A program made the translations under genes and the position numbers. Positions 25,348 to 32,580 of a DNA stretch of 33,624 nt are shown one piece after another. A model generated the notes under the pieces. That model had not been told where the DNA came from, made no database searches, and worked only from the letters and a program-made list of their open reading frames with translations. Each line of letters opens with the position of its first letter. The first letter of the stretch is position 1. The stretch covers positions 1 to 33,624 of the forward strand of contig JAAUUT010000059.1 in the NCBI GenBank assembly GCA_012031035.1, given 5' to 3'. The DNA comes from Candidatus Altimarinota bacterium (GTDB lineage Bacteria; Cyanobacteriota; Cyanobacteriia; Cyanobacteriales; Microcystaceae).

Positions 25348-25407
25348 TGTGAAGCGAGATCAATCATTACGAAAAGCGATCGCAGTTTTCAGGAAAGTCT
25401 CAGCTAA

Positions 25408-26534
25408 TACCAATTCTCCATGAAGATGCACTAAATTTAAAGAAGTAGAAACTCGGTGGCAAAAATATGGGAAATCAGTTTCGAGTAGAAGTAAAAGAAA
25501 GCCGTAAAGAACTTTTACATAGATTGCGTCATGCAGGAACGGCGGCATCAAAAGAAAGATTACAGATGCTCTATTGGATAAAAACCAACGCGATCGCACA
25601 AGAAAAGAACTATCACAACGACTCGAACGAGACGATTCAACCGTGTATCGGTGGTTAAAACGTTATCAACAAGAAGGCATTGATGCCTTGCTGGAAATCA
25701 AAAGACCTCCAGGAAAGTTAAGTTTGCTCCCAGCCCCCGTCATGAAGCAACTGAGCGAACGTCTAAGCCAGCCGCAAGGATTTAAGAGTTATAGCCAAAT
25801 ACAAGAATGGCTCAATCAAGAGTGCCAGATTGTAGTTGCGTACAAAACAGTACACAAAATAGTCCGTTACAAGCTTAAGGCTAAATTGAAAGTCCCTCGA
25901 CCGCGTAGTGTCAAAGCAAATCCTGAAGTCCAAGAAGCTTTTAAAAAAAACTGCCAGACATAATCCAATTGTTACTACGTTATTTAGGTGACGAGCGACA
26001 AGTCCGGTACTGGTGTTGTGATGAAAGCCGTTTAGGGCTGAAAACAATAACAGGTCGCACCATTACCATCAAAGGGGTTAAGCCACAAGGAATCGTTGGT
26101 TGGCACAGAAAAAATTTTTATTTGTACGGTGTAGTTGAGCCAGCTACGGGAGATAGTTTTTTCTGGGAGTTTTCTCATCTTGATGGTCAATGTTTCCAGG
26201 AGTTCTTAGACCTTTTTTCCCAAGAATACAGTAACGCACTCAATTTAATTCAAATGGATAATGGTAGTTTTCACAAGTCGATGGATTTGAAATGGCCCAG
26301 TAATGTTATTCCAATTTTTCAGCCCCCTAACAGCCCTGAACTTAACCCAATTGAACGCTTATGGGAACACATCAAGTACGAACTGTCTTGGCAACATTGC
26401 ACCAATTTAGATGAGTTGCGACAAAAGCTAAAACAGGTACTTGATTCCATCTCCTCTGAAGCGATCGCCAGCCTTTGTGGATGGGATTACATCACAAGTG
26501 CTTTATTAAGTGCAACTTCATAGAGAATTGGGAT
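25408..26534 (+). mobile_element. IS630-family insertion sequence
   Basis: About 1.13 kb. Terminal inverted repeats are ACCAATTCTCCATGAAGATG at 25409-25428 (continuing CACT to 25432) and, at 26509-26532, the reverse complement of a copy with 3 mismatches in 24. A TA dinucleotide flanks each end, as expected for the TA target of IS630, but the exact ends are uncertain by 1-2 bp. The transposase stop codon lies inside the right repeat. The element is inserted between the toxin gene and an ISAs1 remnant. Confidence 0.88.
25467..26523 (+). pseudogene. IS630 transposase, in three frames
   Basis: A DDE transposase split over three frames. Part 1 (25467 to about 25593) is the N-terminal HTH start (FRVEVKESRKELLHRLRHAG). 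Part 2 (about 25594-25963) has RKELSQRLERDDSTVYRWLK, DALLEIKRPPGK and the linker. Part 3 (25950-26523) has the catalytic triad: Asp in YWCCDESRLG, Asp in IQMDNGSFHKS, and Glu in NSPELNPIERLWEHIK. The first break needs one extra base just after the HIP1 site near 25597. The second is at A8 (25943-25950), where the in-frame heptamer A-AAA-AAC could allow -1 ribosomal slipping. With the first break the copy is probably inactive unless that break is a sequence error. Confidence 0.85.
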
Positions 26535-26699
26535 AAAAATCATATTGATGCGGGAAATTAAAAGCAGACGTACCAATGAATGATAGTTATGAAAGCCATA
26601 CCCGTCAAATTTTCCCAAATCTTAAGCCGCGTTCTCAATTCTGTCTATCTATGGACGGCGATCGCCCTACCCCCAATCAACCCCAACCTCTGCATCATC

Positions 26700-27070
26700 A
26701 TCAATTGAGAGAAAGGAGAGACTATCAGTCTAGACGGAAAAAAGCAGCAACCCTTATTAAGATAGAAAGAGAGACTTGCTACTACAGATCGGATTTATCC
26801 GAGCCAGCGACCCAATTTGCCCAAAGAATCCGCAATTATTGGGGAGTGGAGAATCGTGTTCATTATGTCCGAGATGTCACGTTTGGAGAAGATCGTTCTC
26901 GAACTCGAACGGGAGTTCTACCATCTCTATGGGCAATTCTGAGAGATTTAGCCATTAATCTCTACCGAGAAGCCGGTTTTACGAATATGGCGCAAGCACA
27001 ACGATTATGTAGTTATGGACTTAAGCACATTTTGGCACTTTTTAGAATGAAATAGCCTTGATTTCTCAGA
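26700..27070 (+). pseudogene. ISAs1-family transposase, C-terminal remnant
   Basis: The frame from about 26750 reads ERETCYYRSDL, then FAQRIRNYWGVENRVHYVRD and VTFGEDRSRTRTG, the C-terminal signature of ISAs1 (H-repeat) transposases, ending at 27055. Upstream, GETISLDGKK in another frame resembles the IAIDGKT motif that belongs far earlier in the protein, so an internal deletion of most of the gene is likely. The residues before it (26576-26700) match nothing I know. Its right end, around 27060-27070, cuts into an HTH gene on the other strand. Confidence 0.65.
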
Positions 27071-27159
27071 TGTCGAGAAGTTTTAGCAAAAACTGCTGCA
27101 TCTGCTACTCTGAGAGCGATTTCAAAAGAAAGGGCTTGTTCTCCATCGCGATCGCTCAT
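27057..27159 (-). pseudogene. 5' fragment of an HTH-type N-terminal domain found in AAA/WD40 proteins
   Basis: On the minus strand an ATG at 27159 starts MSDRDGEQALSF, then EIALRVADAAVFAKTSRHL, after which similarity ends at the ISAs1 remnant. The ADAAVFAKTSRHL segment is characteristic of the N-terminal winged-helix-like domain of large cyanobacterial proteins with AAA-like/NB-ARC domains and often WD40 repeats (vWA-MoxR-associated type). Only about 31 codons remain. Confidence 0.5.
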
Positions 27160-27251
27160 TGGTCTTAAACTTACTGGTTTGACAAAATTAATTTAATTAT
27201 CTTAATTTAACTCTGCCAATATCAATAAATTTTGTAATAACTAAATCCTCT

Positions 27252-27782
27252 TTACTTAGAATTGGTTCGATTGGAATCGGGGATAGGAAGGATCGCTGCG
27301 GCGGGAATTTCAATAATGGGATGGTTGAGCGCAATTTTTAAAGGTTCAGAATCCTTTTCGATAGGCGCTAATGGATTTTCTGCGGCTTGAAATAGGGGAG
27401 ATTTGTTCCCAAAAAAGAGGCTAGAGAGGGCACCGATAACCACAGTGGCGATCGCGGCTCCACCAATAATGGCGATACGTTTTCTGCGCGAGTGGCGATC
27501 GAGGCGAGCGAAAACTTGGTCGGATAATTGCGTACTTGGCGACGCAACCGGAGCAATAGGAATATTATCGAGTTCTTGGCGCAGCCTCAACAATCGCGTG
27601 TATAACTTTTGAGTTTGAGGATCTGTATCGAGCCAATCCTGAACCTGCCTTCGCTCCGCTGGAGTTACTTCGCCATCCAAATACGCACTCAACAACTCAA
27701 AACGAGTATATTGAGGATTCATTTCGGACTGCTCGGATTCTGACTGATTCTCGCAGTTGCGCTCGTTAAAATTAGATTCCAT
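27252..27782 (-). CDS. Membrane anti-sigma factor for SigG (SapG-like)
   Basis: A 176-residue protein. The N-terminal cytoplasmic domain (FELLSAYLDGEVTPAERRQVQDWLDTDPQTQKLYTRLLRLRQEL) is a zf-HC2-like anti-sigma fold without the zinc His/Cys set. A single membrane helix follows at about 107-124 (IIGGAAIATVVIGALSSLFFG), then a Pro-rich periplasmic tail. It would hold the sigma factor encoded just upstream at the membrane until an envelope signal. It starts 114 bp after sigG on the same strand, matching the sigma/anti-sigma pair slr1545-slr1546 of Synechocystis in order and type. Confidence 0.85.
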   Translation of the reverse strand: MESNFNERNCENQSESEQSEMNPQYTRFELLSAYLDGEVTPAERRQVQDWLDTDPQTQKLYTRLLRLRQELDNIPIAPVASPSTQLSDQVFARLDRHSRRKRIAIIGGAAIATVVIGALSSLFFGNKSPLFQAAENPLAPIEKDSEPLKIALNHPIIEIPAAAILPIPDSNRTNSK

Positions 27783-27896
27783 CTGAACCTCTTTTGAGCG
27801 AAATATAACAATTTATCGCTAAAAAAGAGCGATATTTAAAGATTAACAAAGTCGTCTCACTCCTCACACCAAACTTAAGATTGATTTCGATCTCTG

Positions 27897-28550
27897 TTAA
27901 TCTAGGTAGTTTTGTAAAACTGATTGTAATTTTGCTCTAGCTCTAGCTATTCTAGATTTAACCGTTCCTAAAGAAACGTTGGTAAGTTCGGCAATTTCTT
28001 CATAAGCCATACCTTCGATTTCTCGGAGAACGATGGTAGTCCGAAAAGCTTCTGGTAAATCCGCGATCGCGACTCTCAATCGGTCGTAAAATTCTCGCGT
28101 TGCCAAATTGTCGTCAGGACTGGGATATTCAGAAACAATATCCCAATCTACTTCCCCATCATCCATGCGGCGAGGAGCATCTAGAGAGAGAGGATTATTA
28201 ACTCGCTTGCGCTTGCGTAATTCATCGTAAAACAAATTGGTTGCGATTCGGCTCAACCAGCCACGAAACTTAACGGGTTCGTTGAGGCGTTTAATATTTC
28301 GGTATACTCGAATCCAGACTTCTTGCGCTAAATCGGCTCGATCTTGCCAGTCGGGAGCGAGATGATATAAAAGCTTTTCTACGTGAACTTGATAGCGACG
28401 CAGAAGTTCGGCAAAGGCAGCGCGATCGGGCGTAAAGCCTTCTTGACAGCGCAAAATTAAATCATAATTAGAAAGTTTCTCAGGAGACACGCCCTTTAGC
28501 TGTGCATTTCCTTCGATGTTAGACCAATATCCAGAGATCGCTTGATTCAT
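27897..28550 (-). CDS. sigG: ECF/group 3 sigma factor SigG
   Basis: A 217-residue ECF-type sigma factor. Region 2 is at about residues 60-113 (ADLAQEVWIRVYRNIKRL; FRGWLSRIATNLFYDELRKR) and region 4 at 154-207 (VLREIEGMAYEEIAELTNVS, then LGTVKSRIARARAKL). I chose the ATG at 28550 because GAGGA lies 7 nt upstream and MNQAISGYWSNIEGNAQLKG is the expected start. The frame stays open back to 28796, but that part is repeat-derived. It directs RNA polymerase to its own regulon, probably envelope or light stress, under the control of the downstream anti-sigma factor. Confidence 0.9.
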   Translation of the reverse strand: MNQAISGYWSNIEGNAQLKGVSPEKLSNYDLILRCQEGFTPDRAAFAELLRRYQVHVEKLLYHLAPDWQDRADLAQEVWIRVYRNIKRLNEPVKFRGWLSRIATNLFYDELRKRKRVNNPLSLDAPRRMDDGEVDWDIVSEYPSPDDNLATREFYDRLRVAIADLPEAFRTTIVLREIEGMAYEEIAELTNVSLGTVKSRIARARAKLQSVLQNYLD

Positions 28551-28852
28551 GTTCGTCCTCAAAGCATGACTACTCCTCGTTTCCCCCCCTGACTCAAGAG
28601 GTAAATTAAAAGTTCCCAGAAAAATGCAAAGAAAATTTTTGAGAATGGTGAATGATGAATGGTGAATGGGGATTGGTGGATGAGATTGTTTACTAATGGC
28701 TATCTTTATTTCCCAATATCCCAATACCTCAATATTCCAATCGCCCGATATCCCAGTCACCTCCAATTTTTTTATCATAGAGCCGCGAATTTTCATGCTT
28801 AAAAGTATGGGTATTTAAGCATGAAAGCATCAAAGGCACAATCGCTTTTTGG
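28551..28852. repeat. Short tandem repeats and a 13-bp hairpin upstream of sigG
   Basis: 28641-28680 is a degenerate GAATGGTGAATGATG array, and 28706-28752 is a TATCCCAATACC/ATATTCCAAT array; both are typical cyanobacterial intergenic short repeats. 28791-28826 is a perfect 13-bp inverted repeat, TTTCATGCTTAAA / TTTAAGCATGAAA, with a 10-nt loop, 27 bp past the comFB stop codon; it may end comFB transcription, though no T-run follows. Confidence 0.65.
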
Positions 28853-29404
28853 TTAAACTCTCTCTGTCGTTTCTTGTTCGTAATTAGGCGCATAAGACTT
28901 GAGCAAGGTATTCATTTCGTTGAGAATATCGTCGCGAGTCTTCTTCCCAAAAGCATTTCTTTCTGGGAAAAAGTCTGGTCGATCCAGGTAACGACTGACA
29001 GCTTCTTGAACTTGCTGTTGAATTAAATCGTAAAGCTTTTCCTTGGCTTTTTGGCGTTGATAGTCTGCACCTTCTTCTGTGGTGGCATACAGGGGAGGTA
29101 AACGATTTAAAGCATAAGCGGCAATATCGCCAACATCGAGCGATTTTTCTCCATTAGCTTCAACTTCCGAGACGCATTTGATAACTTCTGCGATCGCCAA
29201 TTCTTCCATAACATTGATAAACTGTTTGCGCGGCATCGCCACGACTTCGCCGGTTAAAAGCGCTCCCATCAGGCGATCTAGCGCCATATATTCTTCGATA
29301 GAAAGTTCTGCGGAAGTATCGCAAATACGTCCTACTTCAGATTCCATCGTTGGGGTGAGATAGCCATCTCTCAAAGCTTGTTCGACTATTTTTTGAATAC
29401 TCAT
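28853..29404 (-). CDS. ComFB-family protein
   Basis: A 183-residue protein with the ComFB domain in the middle and C-terminal half: MEELAIAEVIKCVSEVEANGE, DVGDIAAYALNRLPPLYATTEEGADYQR and the helix QKAKEKLYDLIQQQVQEAVSRY. The N-terminal 45 residues (QKIVEQALRDGYLTPTMESEVGRICDTSAELSIEEYMALDRLMGAL) recur in cyanobacterial members. Homologues in cyanobacteria (CdgR of Anabaena) have been described as c-di-GMP receptors that affect cell size or motility; whether this one binds the nucleotide is inferred. It lies between hfq and sigG, all on the minus strand, with separate gaps. Confidence 0.85.
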   Translation of the reverse strand: MSIQKIVEQALRDGYLTPTMESEVGRICDTSAELSIEEYMALDRLMGALLTGEVVAMPRKQFINVMEELAIAEVIKCVSEVEANGEKSLDVGDIAAYALNRLPPLYATTEEGADYQRQKAKEKLYDLIQQQVQEAVSRYLDRPDFFPERNAFGKKTRDDILNEMNTLLKSYAPNYEQETTERV

Positions 29405-29484
29405 CGCGTTATTTCCTGGGTGATTAGTGCAATCTAAAACGAGCTTATAGATAAGATTCCCTTGGAAGACAAAAAAAATAACAC

Positions 29485-29697
29485 TCAGCCTTTCGGTTTA
29501 ATATAGACGAGGGATTGTCGCCAAACGAGAATCGATCGCTCGTCGAGATCGACTAGACAAATACAATTAGCATCTTGCCACTGTATTTTACCTATGAAAA
29601 TATCGCCCGCGATCGATTTCAACTCAACTTCTTGTTTATCTTTGATAAAACCTTGAACTAGGCGTATGCTCGGCAAACCCGTATCGAATTCAGACAT
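29485..29697 (-). CDS. hfq: Cyanobacterial-type Hfq
   Basis: A 70-residue Sm-fold protein. It matches the cyanobacterial Hfq form: LPSIRLVQGFIKDKQEVELK (Sm1), GKIQWQDANCICLVD (variant Sm1 end) and SILVWRQSLVYIKPKG (Sm2, where enterobacterial Hfq has YKHA). The enterobacterial RNA-binding residues are replaced. In Synechocystis this protein acts in motility through the pilus machinery rather than as a general sRNA chaperone. It is divergent from dapF with 47 bp between the starts, an arrangement that recurs in cyanobacteria. Confidence 0.93.
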   Translation of the reverse strand: MSEFDTGLPSIRLVQGFIKDKQEVELKSIAGDIFIGKIQWQDANCICLVDLDERSILVWRQSLVYIKPKG

Positions 29698-29744
29698 AAT
29701 ACAAAAAATTAACTGTCATATTTTAATTATTTAGGAGAGCGATC

Positions 29745-30590
29745 GTGATTATTGAGTTTACCAAATATCACGGACTTGGCAACGATTTTATTTTGGTTGA
29801 CAATCGCCACAGCATGGAACCGATTCTCTCGCCAGAAATCGCCATACAAATGTGCGATCGCCATTTCGGAATCGGCGCGGATGGCGTTATTTTCGTCCTC
29901 CCCGGACAAGATGACACCGATTATACGATGCGCATTTTTAATTCTGACGGTTCGGAACCGGAAATGTGCGGTAATGGCATTCGTTGTTTGGCGCGATTTC
30001 TTACAGATTTAGAAGGCGATGCAACGATTGGAAAATCTTATCGCATTCATACGCTTGCTGGATTGATGGTTCCTCGCCTCGAAGAAAACGAGCAAGTTAC
30101 AGTTGATATGGGGTTGCCTCAGTTGCTGGCGGCGCAAATTCCTACAACTTTAGGCAGTCCCGACGACAAAGTTATCGAGCAACCGTTGGAAGTAGACGGA
30201 AAATTTTGGTTGGTGACTTGTGTCAGTATGGGAAATCCTCATTGCATAACGTTTGTAGAAGATGCAAGCGCGATCGCACTCTCATCTCTCGGTAATCAAT
30301 TTGAACGTCATCCCGTCTTCCCCCAACGAACTAATACAGAATTTATTCAAGTTATCCGTCCCGATTATCTCAAGATGCGCGTCTGGGAAAGGGGTGCAGG
30401 CGCTACCCTTGCTTGTGGGACGGGAGCTTGTGCGTCGGTAGTAGCTGGGGTATTGACAAATAAATGCGATCGCATTTGTACGGTGGAACTTCCTGGCGGT
30501 TGTCTCAAAATTCATTGGTCGCATGACGATGGACGAGTCTATATGACTGGACCTGCCAAAAAAGTGTTTTCTGGAAGTTACTTTCTCTAA
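29745..30590 (+). CDS. dapF: Diaminopimelate epimerase
   Basis: DapF interconverts LL- and meso-diaminopimelate for lysine and peptidoglycan synthesis, in the cytoplasm. At 281 residues the length is normal. [17 protein letters not shown] opens the protein. The two catalytic cysteines lie in [10 protein letters not shown] (about residue 77) and ACGTGACAS (about 226), and NPHCITFV and [14 protein letters not shown] are typical. The start is a GTG at 29745 preceded by AGGAGA 7 nt upstream; no in-frame ATG fits the N-terminus. The frame is intact. Confidence 0.97.
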   Translation: MIIEFTKYHGLGNDFILVDNRHSMEPILSPEIAIQMCDRHFGIGADGVIFVLPGQDDTDYTMRIFNSDGSEPEMCGNGIRCLARFLTDLEGDATIGKSYRIHTLAGLMVPRLEENEQVTVDMGLPQLLAAQIPTTLGSPDDKVIEQPLEVDGKFWLVTCVSMGNPHCITFVEDASAIALSSLGNQFERHPVFPQRTNTEFIQVIRPDYLKMRVWERGAGATLACGTGACASVVAGVLTNKCDRICTVELPGGCLKIHWSHDDGRVYMTGPAKKVFSGSYFL

Positions 30591-30689
30591 GTAGTCAGAC
30601 AAAATTCAATTCATACTCTGATGAAAGGCAATAGGCAATAGAAAGACTATTTGTAGAATTAATTTGGCTTAAATACTTAGATTGTTTTT

Positions 30690-32429
30690 ATGAGATTGCG
30701 AACCAAGCTAATCGCTGTCTTTTTGATCGCGATCGCTTCTGCCATCATAATAGTGTTGTCTGTTAACGATTCTTCTAAGATGGCTACTTCTCTTCTCAGC
30801 GATCCTTTCTTGCAACTTCCAACTAACGATTCGATACGTGTCGTTTGGTTTACTGATTTTGAGGGGTCTAATCATCGAGTCATTTATGGAAGCAATTTAG
30901 ACAATTCAGCAGAAGCAACTACCACAAAATTAACTCGCGTCAGGGAAGATGCAAAATCAAAAGTTACTCCAGCTTACGAACAAACAACGCCAAGAGATAT
31001 TTGGCGACACGAAGCTGAAATTGTGGGATTAACGCCGGGACAACGAATTCCTTATCAAGTAATTAGCTTTAAAAGTAACGAAGAAATCAAGAGCGATCGC
31101 TTTACTTTATCGCCCAATCCTAAACCAAATACGCCCCTAAAAATCCTTCTCACTTCCGATCATCAACTTATGCCAATGGTGGCGGCTAATTTACAAAAAG
31201 TTGTAGAAACAATCGGACAAGTAGATGCTGTTTTTGTGGCGGGAGATTTAATAAATATACCCGATCGCGCTTCTGAATGGTTTGACGACGAGCGAGGCGG
31301 TGCATTTTTTCCCTGTCTTCAAGGTCGCGCTAATTATACGTTAGAGAAAGGTGGCGTAAAAACCGTTTATCGCGGCGGTCAATTGATTCAAAATGTACCT
31401 TTATTTCCCGCGATCGGCAATCATGAAGTGATGGGACAATTTTCGTCTAAAAAGCCATTAAACGACCAATTTGATGATTCTTTTCCTCGCACTAAAGCCG
31501 AAAAGTTTTATCAAGAATCAAACTCAAAAGAAGATAAGGAAACTTATATTAAAAATAATTCGTTTAATACCGATACTTATGAAGAAATTTTTACTTTGCC
31601 CCAAACTAGTCCGGGTGGCAAGAAATATTATGCGGTGACATTTGGCGATATTCGTCTCGTGGTTTTATATGTTACGAATATGTGGCGATCGCCCAGTCTC
31701 GAAACTCAAGTTCGCGGACGCTTTCAAGAACGAGAAAGAGATTTAAACAATCCTCAGAATTGGGGACACGGACAAATTGTTTTTGAACCAATTGCTAAAG
31801 GAAGTCCTCAATATCAATGGCTAGAAAAAGAACTCCAAAGCCAAGAATTTCAGCAAGCAAAATATAAAATCGTGATGTTTCATCATCCGGTGCATACGTT
31901 AGGAGGAAATATCGTTCCACCCTACACAGATCCGGTTGCTAAGATTGAATATGCGCCCGATGGAACCCTCAAATCGGTTCGTTATGAATATCCGAAAAAA
32001 GATGATTATATTATTCGCGATCTCATGCCTCTTTTAGAGATAGCAGGCGTTCAATTTGTCTTTTACGGACATTCTCATCTGTGGAATCGTTTTGTTAGTT
32101 CTAATGGAATACATTTTTTAGAATCTTCTAATGTAGGGAATAGTTATGGCGCTCATGTTGGAGAAAATAAACGACCAATTCTAACGGTAAATCTCGCTCT
32201 AAATTATGCTATTGTTGGCGATCCAAATGGATTAGAACCTGTCATTCCAACTATCGCTCTATTATTAGATGAAAACGGGCGATCGCTTCCTTATATTGCC
32301 AGCAATGATATTACCGTATTTAGTATTTTAGATACTAGTAATGGAACAATTAGTAGCTATCGTTTTGATACGCGCAAACCTGATTCTGAAGTTGTTAAGT
32401 TTGATGAGTTTACAATTGGCAAGCGTTAA
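30690..32429 (+). CDS. Secreted metallophosphoesterase with purple-acid-phosphatase-like N-domain
   Basis: A 579-residue protein. Residues 5-22 are a membrane anchor or uncleaved signal (LIAVFLIAIASAIIIVLS). Residues about 45-135 form a fibronectin-like purple acid phosphatase N-domain (DSIRVVWFTDFEGSNHRVIY; LTPGQRIPYQV). The calcineurin-like catalytic domain follows: ILLTSDHQ, VFVAGDLINI, AIGNHEVMG, MFHHPVHT and FYGHSHLWNR are the metal-ligand motifs in order. It is probably a periplasmic or surface phosphatase or phosphodiesterase. There is no Pho box I can define in the short upstream gap (30591-30689). It follows dapF by 99 bp but probably has its own promoter. Confidence 0.87.
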   Translation: MRLRTKLIAVFLIAIASAIIIVLSVNDSSKMATSLLSDPFLQLPTNDSIRVVWFTDFEGSNHRVIYGSNLDNSAEATTTKLTRVREDAKSKVTPAYEQTTPRDIWRHEAEIVGLTPGQRIPYQVISFKSNEEIKSDRFTLSPNPKPNTPLKILLTSDHQLMPMVAANLQKVVETIGQVDAVFVAGDLINIPDRASEWFDDERGGAFFPCLQGRANYTLEKGGVKTVYRGGQLIQNVPLFPAIGNHEVMGQFSSKKPLNDQFDDSFPRTKAEKFYQESNSKEDKETYIKNNSFNTDTYEEIFTLPQTSPGGKKYYAVTFGDIRLVVLYVTNMWRSPSLETQVRGRFQERERDLNNPQNWGHGQIVFEPIAKGSPQYQWLEKELQSQEFQQAKYKIVMFHHPVHTLGGNIVPPYTDPVAKIEYAPDGTLKSVRYEYPKKDDYIIRDLMPLLEIAGVQFVFYGHSHLWNRFVSSNGIHFLESSNVGNSYGAHVGENKRPILTVNLALNYAIVGDPNGLEPVIPTIALLLDENGRSLPYIASNDITVFSILDTSNGTISSYRFDTRKPDSEVVKFDEFTIGKR

Positions 32430-32516
32430 TTGGTTAGAGCATTTCTCTTATTAAATGAGGTTGATTTTAACTTTTAAGACTAAGTTGCCTTCTACAAGTT
32501 AATTTTAAAATCTCAC

Positions 32517-32562
32517 GCCCAGACGCAGAGGCGCAGAGAAAGAAGAGAAAGAAAGTGAGATG
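32517..32562. repeat. Dispersed repeat (ACGCAGAGGCGCAGAGAAAG type)
   Basis: CCAGACGCAGAGGCGCAGAG followed by an AAAGAAGAGAAAG purine run. This sequence type is widespread between genes of many cyanobacteria. It lies in the gap between the convergent phosphoesterase and PKS genes. Confidence 0.6.
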
Positions 32563-32580
32563 GCTGAATATAACCTATTA

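Noticed and set aside
28551..28796. The 82-codon N-terminal extension open upstream of SigG.
   Set aside because: It translates short intergenic repeats, has no homology I recognise, and a good ribosome-binding site precedes the ATG at 28550.
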